Notes under the pieces: model-generated
What the model saw: the letters and a program-made list of their open reading frames with translations, nothing else
The model's database searches: none
Told to the model about the DNA's origin: nothing
Position numbers and translations under genes: made by a program
Shown here: piece after piece, positions 55,474 through 59,765 of the stretch
How the letters are laid out: each line of letters starts with the position of its first letter
Numbering within the stretch: position 1 is the first letter of the stretch
NCBI GenBank assembly: GCA_902560185.1
Contig: CACEKW010000003.1
Location: forward strand, 1 to 59,765
Direction: 5' to 3'
Length of the DNA: 59,765 bases
Source: an uncultured Pelagibacteraceae bacterium
GTDB lineage: Bacteria; Pseudomonadota; Alphaproteobacteria; Pelagibacterales; Pelagibacteraceae

Positions 55474-56124
55474 ATGGAAAAAGATCAAAACCAAAAAAAT
55501 ACAGACAAAGCGCAAGAAAAAGATCAAAAAGATTTAAATCAAGATCAAAAAACTGAAAACTTAGAAACAAATAATGAAGAACAAGACCAAGAACAGGATC
55601 AAGAGCAAGAAAAAACCCCAGAAGAGAAAATTTTAGAGTTAGAGGATAAGCTTGCAAGATCATTTGCTGAAATGGAAAACCAAAGAAGAAGGTTTGAAAA
55701 AGAAAAAGAAGATGCTTTTGAATATGGAGGGTTTTCCTTTGCAAGAGAAGCTTTAAATTTAATAGATAATCTTGAAAGATCAAAACAAATTTTATTAAAC
55801 GATGAAACTTTAAAGGATACTGAGGCATTAAAAAAAACACTCGAACATTTTGACATTATCAATAAAGATTTAATTTCAATTTTTTCAAAAAATAAAATCA
55901 AGCCTATTGAATGTCTAAATAAAAAATTAGATCCAAACTTTCACCAAGCAATGATGGAAATAGAGGACGATCAAAAAGAACCCGGAACAATTGTTCAAGA
56001 AATACAAAAAGGATTCACAATTAAAGATAGATTGTTGAGACCTGCTCTAGTGGGCGTAGCAAAAAAAAGTGAAAAAAAAGAGGAAAAAAATGAGGAAAAT
56101 AAAGAAAATTCAGGAGATAAATAA
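55474..56124 (+). CDS. grpE: Nucleotide exchange factor GrpE
   Basis: 216 residues: N-terminal ~50 residues of low complexity (Asp, Gln, Glu, Lys), coiled coil ~50-100 and the beta-wing with ECLNKKLDPNFHQAMMEIEDD and VVQEIQKGFTIKDRLLRPALVGVAK-like C-terminus. It drives ADP release from DnaK. Divergent from rdgB by 36 nt; followed by dnaK after 60 nt. Confidence 0.95.
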   Translation: MEKDQNQKNTDKAQEKDQKDLNQDQKTENLETNNEEQDQEQDQEQEKTPEEKILELEDKLARSFAEMENQRRRFEKEKEDAFEYGGFSFAREALNLIDNLERSKQILLNDETLKDTEALKKTLEHFDIINKDLISIFSKNKIKPIECLNKKLDPNFHQAMMEIEDDQKEPGTIVQEIQKGFTIKDRLLRPALVGVAKKSEKKEEKNEENKENSGDK

Positions 56125-56136
56125 TATTTAAATGAA

Positions 56137-56164
56137 CTTGTAGAATTCAATTTCAACCCTATAT
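56137..56164 (+). promoter_or_regulatory. Heat-shock (sigma-32-like) promoter upstream of dnaK
   Basis: CTTGTAG and CCCTATAT with 16 nt between CTTG and CCC, close to the sigma-32 pattern CTTGAA/CCCCATNT and its alphaproteobacterial variants. No CIRCE inverted repeat is seen, in line with the missing hrcA. GAGGAG (56165-56170) lies directly after it, 14 nt before the dnaK ATG. Confidence 0.6.
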
Positions 56165-56184
56165 GAGGAGAATAAATAACTGAT

Positions 56185-58110
56185 ATGAGTAAAATAATTG
56201 GAATAGATTTAGGAACAACAAACTCTTGTGTGGCTATTATGGAAGGTAGCCAGGCAAAAGTTTTGGAAAATGCAGAGGGTGCAAGAACTACACCTTCAGT
56301 AGTTGCTTTTACTGAAGAAAAAGAAAAATTAATAGGACAACCAGCTAAAAGACAAGCAGTAACAAATCCAGAGAATACAATTTTTGCAGTCAAAAGATTA
56401 ATTGGTAGAAATTTTGAAGACCCTACTGTTAAAAAAGATATAGAGGCTGCACCTTTTAAAATTGTAAATTCTGAAAAAGGTGATGCATGGATTGAAGCGA
56501 AAGGAGAGAAGTATTCGCCTTCACAAATTTCTGCTTTTATTCTACAGAAAATGAAAGAGACTGCTGAAAAATATTTAGGTCAAGCCGTTACAAAAGCGGT
56601 AATAACTGTCCCTGCATATTTTAATGATGCACAAAGACAAGCTACCAAGGATGCTGGAAAAATAGCTGGGTTAGAAGTTTTAAGAATTATCAATGAACCA
56701 ACTGCAGCTTCACTGGCCTATGGTTTGGATAAAAAACAAAATAAAAAAATTGCAGTTTACGATTTAGGTGGTGGAACTTTTGACGTGTCTATTCTTGAAT
56801 TAGGTGATGGAGTTTTTGAAGTAAAATCTACCAATGGTGATACTTTTTTAGGTGGAGAAGATTTTGACAACGCTGTTGTGGAATATTTAATTTCTGAGTT
56901 CAAAAAAGATAGTGGTATTGATTTAAAAACTGACAAGTTAGCATTACAAAGATTAAAAGAAGCAGCTGAAAAAGCAAAAATTGAACTTTCAGCAGCTGAG
57001 CAAACAGATATTAATTTACCATTTATAACTGCTGACAAAACTGGTCCTAAACATATTAATTTAAAAATGACTAGAGCTAAGTTAGAAGCTTTGGTTGAGG
57101 ACTTAATAGCTAGAACTATTCCACCATGTAAAACTGCTTTAAAAGATGCTGGGATTTCAGCTAGCGATGTTGATGAAGTGGTAATGGTCGGAGGTATGAC
57201 TAGAATGCCAAAAGTCATTTCTGAGGTAAAAAATTTCTTTGGTAAAGAACCAAACAAAAGTGTTAATCCAGATGAAGTGGTTGCAATGGGTGCTGCAATT
57301 CAAGCTGGTGTTTTACAAGGTGATGTAAAAGACGTTCTTTTATTAGATGTAACACCATTATCCCTAGGAATTGAAACTTTAGGTGGGGTTTCTACAAAGC
57401 TTATTGAAAAAAATACAACCATACCTACAAAAAAAAGCCAGGTGTTTTCTACTGCAGAGGATAACCAGCCAGCTGTCTCTATTCGAGTTCTACAAGGGGA
57501 AAGAGAGATGGCAACAGATAATAAATTACTTGGTAATTTTGAACTAGTAGGTATTGCTCCAGCTCCAAGAGGAGTTCCTCAAATTGAAGTCACTTTTGAT
57601 ATAGACGCTAATGGAATTGTGAATGTGTCTGCAAAAGACAAAGGTACTGGCAAAGAACAAAAGATTCAAATTCAAGCTTCTGGTGGATTAAGTGATGAAG
57701 AAATTGAAAAAATGGTAAAAGATGCTGAAGCCAATAAAGAAGCAGACAAGAAAAAAAGAGAGTCTGTTGATGTTAGAAACCAAGCAGATACTTTAATTCA
57801 TTCAACCGAAAAAAATCTAAAAGAACATGGATCTAAGGTTTCAGATGCTGAGAAAAAAGCTATTGAAGATGGATCTAATGCATTAAAGGAAGCTCTTAAA
57901 GGTGAAGATATTGAGGACATTAAGAAAAAAACAGAAGCATTAGTACAAGCTTCAATGAAACTAGGTGAAGCTATTTACAAGTCACAACAAAGTACAAAAC
58001 CAGACTCTGGTAAAGATGATGGCAAAGATGAAAAGGGAAAGAAAGACGATAATGTTGTTGATGCGGACTTTGAGGAAGTAAAAGAAGAGAATAAAGAAAA
58101 AAGCGCTTAA
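56185..58110 (+). CDS. dnaK: Chaperone DnaK (Hsp70)
   Basis: 641 residues; [14 protein letters not shown] at the start, [24 protein letters not shown] and a C-terminal substrate domain with [16 protein letters not shown], ending in a charged tail rich in Asp/Lys/Glu. Full length and canonical. Confidence 0.98.
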   Translation: MSKIIGIDLGTTNSCVAIMEGSQAKVLENAEGARTTPSVVAFTEEKEKLIGQPAKRQAVTNPENTIFAVKRLIGRNFEDPTVKKDIEAAPFKIVNSEKGDAWIEAKGEKYSPSQISAFILQKMKETAEKYLGQAVTKAVITVPAYFNDAQRQATKDAGKIAGLEVLRIINEPTAASLAYGLDKKQNKKIAVYDLGGGTFDVSILELGDGVFEVKSTNGDTFLGGEDFDNAVVEYLISEFKKDSGIDLKTDKLALQRLKEAAEKAKIELSAAEQTDINLPFITADKTGPKHINLKMTRAKLEALVEDLIARTIPPCKTALKDAGISASDVDEVVMVGGMTRMPKVISEVKNFFGKEPNKSVNPDEVVAMGAAIQAGVLQGDVKDVLLLDVTPLSLGIETLGGVSTKLIEKNTTIPTKKSQVFSTAEDNQPAVSIRVLQGEREMATDNKLLGNFELVGIAPAPRGVPQIEVTFDIDANGIVNVSAKDKGTGKEQKIQIQASGGLSDEEIEKMVKDAEANKEADKKKRESVDVRNQADTLIHSTEKNLKEHGSKVSDAEKKAIEDGSNALKEALKGEDIEDIKKKTEALVQASMKLGEAIYKSQQSTKPDSGKDDGKDEKGKKDDNVVDADFEEVKEENKEKSA

Positions 58111-58138
58111 CTGACATCTATTTGTCCAGGTTATATAC

Positions 58139-59266
58139 ATGGCTAAAAGAGATTATTATGATGTCTTAGGAGTGAGTAAAAGCGCAAGCCCTGACGAGCT
58201 AAAATCAGCCTACAGAAAATTAGCCGTTAAATATCACCCTGACAAAAATCCTGGGGATAAATCTGCGGAAGATAAATTTAAAGAGGCCAGTGAGGCTTAT
58301 GGTGTGCTCTCTGATAAGTCAAAAAAAGAAAACTACGATAACTTTGGACACGCTGCATTTGAAAATGGTGGCGGTGGTAGAGGAGGTTTTGGAGGTTTTA
58401 GCGGGGCAGATTTCTCTGACATTTTTGAAGATTTTTTTGGAGACTTTGGTGGTGGCGGCAGAAGAAGTTCAAGAAGAAGCTCAAATAATAGAGGTTCAGA
58501 TCTAAGATATGATTTATCAATTACACTAGAGGAGGCATATACTGGTAAAAAACAAAATATCCAATTTTCTACATCTGAAAAATGTAATACCTGTAAAGGA
58601 AATGGTTCAAAACCAGGCTCTAGCCCAGATAGATGTACCTATTGTGGAGGAAACGGAAGAGTTAGAACTAATCAAGGCTTTTTTACAGTTCAACAAACTT
58701 GTCCACAATGTGCTGGGAGTGGTGAAGAAATAACCAATCCATGTGGAGATTGTAACGGACAAGGTAACAAACAAACAAACAAAAAAGTATCTGTAACAAT
58801 TCCCAAAGGTGTTGATGATGGCACAAGAATAAGACTTGCCGGCAAAGGTGAGGCTGGGACAAGAGGAGGTACTAGTGGAGATTTATATTTATTTATAAAT
58901 GTTAAATCTCATGAGTTATTTAAAAGAAGTGATGTAAATTTATTTTTTGAATTTCCAATTTCAATAGCCGATGCTGCATTAGGTACAACAATAGAAATCC
59001 CTACAATTGATGGAAAAAAGGCAAAAATAAAAATTCCAGACGGAACTCAAGATGGTAAGCAATTTAGATTAAAAGGTAAAGGTATGCCATTCATGCGAAG
59101 AGGTGATTTTGGGGACTTATATGTTCAAGTTAAAACTGAAGTACCAGTATTTTTAAATAGAGAGCAAAAAGATTTATTAGAGCGATTTAGAAAAATAGAA
59201 AATGAAAAATCAAACCCAAGTATAAAAAAATTTTTTCAAAAAGCTAAAAGTTTTTGGAATAGTTAG
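58139..59266 (+). CDS. dnaJ: Co-chaperone DnaJ (Hsp40)
   Basis: 375 residues; J domain with HPD ([10 protein letters not shown]), Gly/Phe-rich linker (~75-115), four zinc repeats [32 protein letters not shown], and two C-terminal beta domains. It stimulates DnaK ATPase. It follows dnaK by 28 nt. Confidence 0.98.
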   Translation: MAKRDYYDVLGVSKSASPDELKSAYRKLAVKYHPDKNPGDKSAEDKFKEASEAYGVLSDKSKKENYDNFGHAAFENGGGGRGGFGGFSGADFSDIFEDFFGDFGGGGRRSSRRSSNNRGSDLRYDLSITLEEAYTGKKQNIQFSTSEKCNTCKGNGSKPGSSPDRCTYCGGNGRVRTNQGFFTVQQTCPQCAGSGEEITNPCGDCNGQGNKQTNKKVSVTIPKGVDDGTRIRLAGKGEAGTRGGTSGDLYLFINVKSHELFKRSDVNLFFEFPISIADAALGTTIEIPTIDGKKAKIKIPDGTQDGKQFRLKGKGMPFMRRGDFGDLYVQVKTEVPVFLNREQKDLLERFRKIENEKSNPSIKKFFQKAKSFWNS

Positions 59267-59269
59267 AGA

Positions 59270-59437
59270 ATGGGATTGGAAGAAATCGTTCCGGCAATTT
59301 TTTTAATAGCAGTTCTAATTCTAGTACTACCTGAATTTTTAAGGTCTAACTCAAAATCAAAAAGATTTATTAAGAATTTCTTCATTTGGTCTATAATTGT
59401 TGTTTTCATTATAATAATTTCCATTTTTATATTCTAA
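59270..59437 (+). CDS. Small two-helix membrane protein, hypothetical
   Basis: ATG 59270 lies 3 nt after the dnaJ stop. The 55-residue product has two hydrophobic helices (about 6-23 and 39-55) separated by a basic loop (RSNSKSKRFIKN). I recognise no family. Tight spacing to dnaJ suggests it is co-transcribed, but hydrophobic short ORFs arise easily in A/T-rich DNA. Confidence 0.5.
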   Translation: MGLEEIVPAIFLIAVLILVLPEFLRSNSKSKRFIKNFFIWSIIVVFIIIISIFIF

Positions 59438-59458
59438 AAAAAATATAAAATTATCTTA

Positions 59459-59765
59459 ATGAATATTCTTATTGAGGGCTGGCGTGGCATAAACCATTCA
59501 TATGCTCTTGTTAATCAATGGCAAATTAATGAACTGATAAAATCATCAAATATATCTTTTAAAGATGTTCCTTTTTCTAATAAAAATTGGAATTCAAAAA
59601 AAAATGATAGTGGTTTAAAAGATGAAATCAAAAATATAATTAATCAAATTAAACCTCCTTCAAAAAATATTGCTTACGATATAACTTATAGAATCTCAGG
59701 ACCATTTAACTTTGATAAAAAATTTAATTCTAGAGCAATATTTGTATTTGCCACTTCTGAATATA
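59459..59765 (+). CDS. Probable glycosyltransferase, N-terminal part only
   Basis: The frame opens at ATG 59459 and is still open at the window end after 102 codons. It begins MNILIEGWRGINHSYALVNQ and continues with a helical region and a DITYRISGPFNF segment. The N-terminal strand followed by a HSYALVNQ helix resembles GT4-type glycosyltransferases (glycogen-synthase-like GT-B fold), but no catalytic motif is in view, so the call is tentative. Confidence 0.55.
   Translation, partial: MNILIEGWRGINHSYALVNQWQINELIKSSNISFKDVPFSNKNWNSKKNDSGLKDEIKNIINQIKPPSKNIAYDITYRISGPFNFDKKFNSRAIFVFATSEY

Noticed and set aside
55438-55527. N-terminal hydrophobic extension of rdgB resembling a signal peptide
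   Set aside because: RdgB is cytoplasmic and the family starts at the internal Met; the extension overlaps the grpE 5' region on the other strand.
1-59765. CRISPR arrays, insertion sequences, prophage or integrase genes
   Set aside because: No direct-repeat array, transposase or phage signature was seen on either strand; the window is almost entirely core genes.

Overview
This window reads as a chromosomal segment from an alphaproteobacterium of the SAR11 type (Candidatus Pelagibacterales). The evidence is a very A/T-rich composition with A/T-only codon preference, extremely tight packing (many 1-20 nt overlaps, almost no spacer above 150 nt), small proteins for their families, and typical alphaproteobacterial gene neighbourhoods (irr-fabA-fabB-fabI; tsaB-fur-miaB-phoH-ybeY-lnt; nusA-infB-rbfA-rpsO-pnp; grpE-dnaK-dnaJ; dnaA-dnaN beside rpsT-mutM). 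I see no insertion sequence, prophage, CRISPR array, rRNA gene or plasmid feature. Assignment to SAR11 is inference from composition and gene content, not from a phylogenetic marker search.

Layout. 1-6.3 kb: the 5' part of a thiolase gene (minus), tRNA-Arg(ACG), a tiny membrane ORF, a hotdog thioesterase, then SUV3-like helicase, TerB-like protein, 7Fe ferredoxin and a CarD-family regulator with a Lys-rich N-terminus. A bidirectional terminator separates carD from an unusual 25-residue Lys/Arg/Ala microprotein on the minus strand that has its own promoter, palindrome and ribosome binding site. 6.3-11.8 kb: acyl-CoA synthetase directly behind tRNA-Leu(CAA), DedA/YqaA, DsbB, Coq7, HNH protein, esterase, HIG1-like protein, TlpA-like thioredoxin. 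11.8-15.2 kb: argH-lptM-lysA-plsC. 15.2-24.3 kb: dnaN/dnaA/rpsT/mutM on minus, ubiE-ubiB-coaBC-dut-thiF-like-SH3 protein on plus. 24.3-31.6 kb: DUF2061 protein, Asp/Asn hydroxylase-like protein and katG (minus), irr (minus), fabA-fabB-fabI (plus), and a sugar O-methyltransferase-like gene.

31.6-44.6 kb is a long minus-strand run: tsaB, fur, miaB, phoH, ybeY, lnt, metK, then an intrinsic terminator/attenuator, then nusA, infB, rbfA, rpsO, pnp. 44.6-49.9 kb holds a polysaccharide deacetylase (plus), then a Bax-like glucosaminidase, Nfu, trpS and murJ. 49.9-55.4 kb: maeB, a dolP-like BON lipoprotein, rsmI, an LpoA-like periplasmic protein, rdgB. 55.5-59.8 kb: grpE-dnaK-dnaJ, a small membrane ORF and the start of a probable glycosyltransferase gene.

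Functionally this is mostly core housekeeping: translation and RNA turnover, replication initiation, fatty-acid and phospholipid synthesis, ubiquinone synthesis, envelope assembly, heat shock and iron/peroxide response. The observations I think deserve most attention are: the orphan basic microprotein and its promoter-proximal palindrome; three matching 17-bp Irr-box-like sites that tie katG, irr and the fab operon together; an intrinsic terminator placed directly in the nusA leader; an overlapping out-of-frame upstream ORF in a repetitive pnp leader; the divergent overlap of tsaB with a signal-peptide-encoding region; and a tRNA-Leu whose encoded CCA is only four bases from the next start codon.
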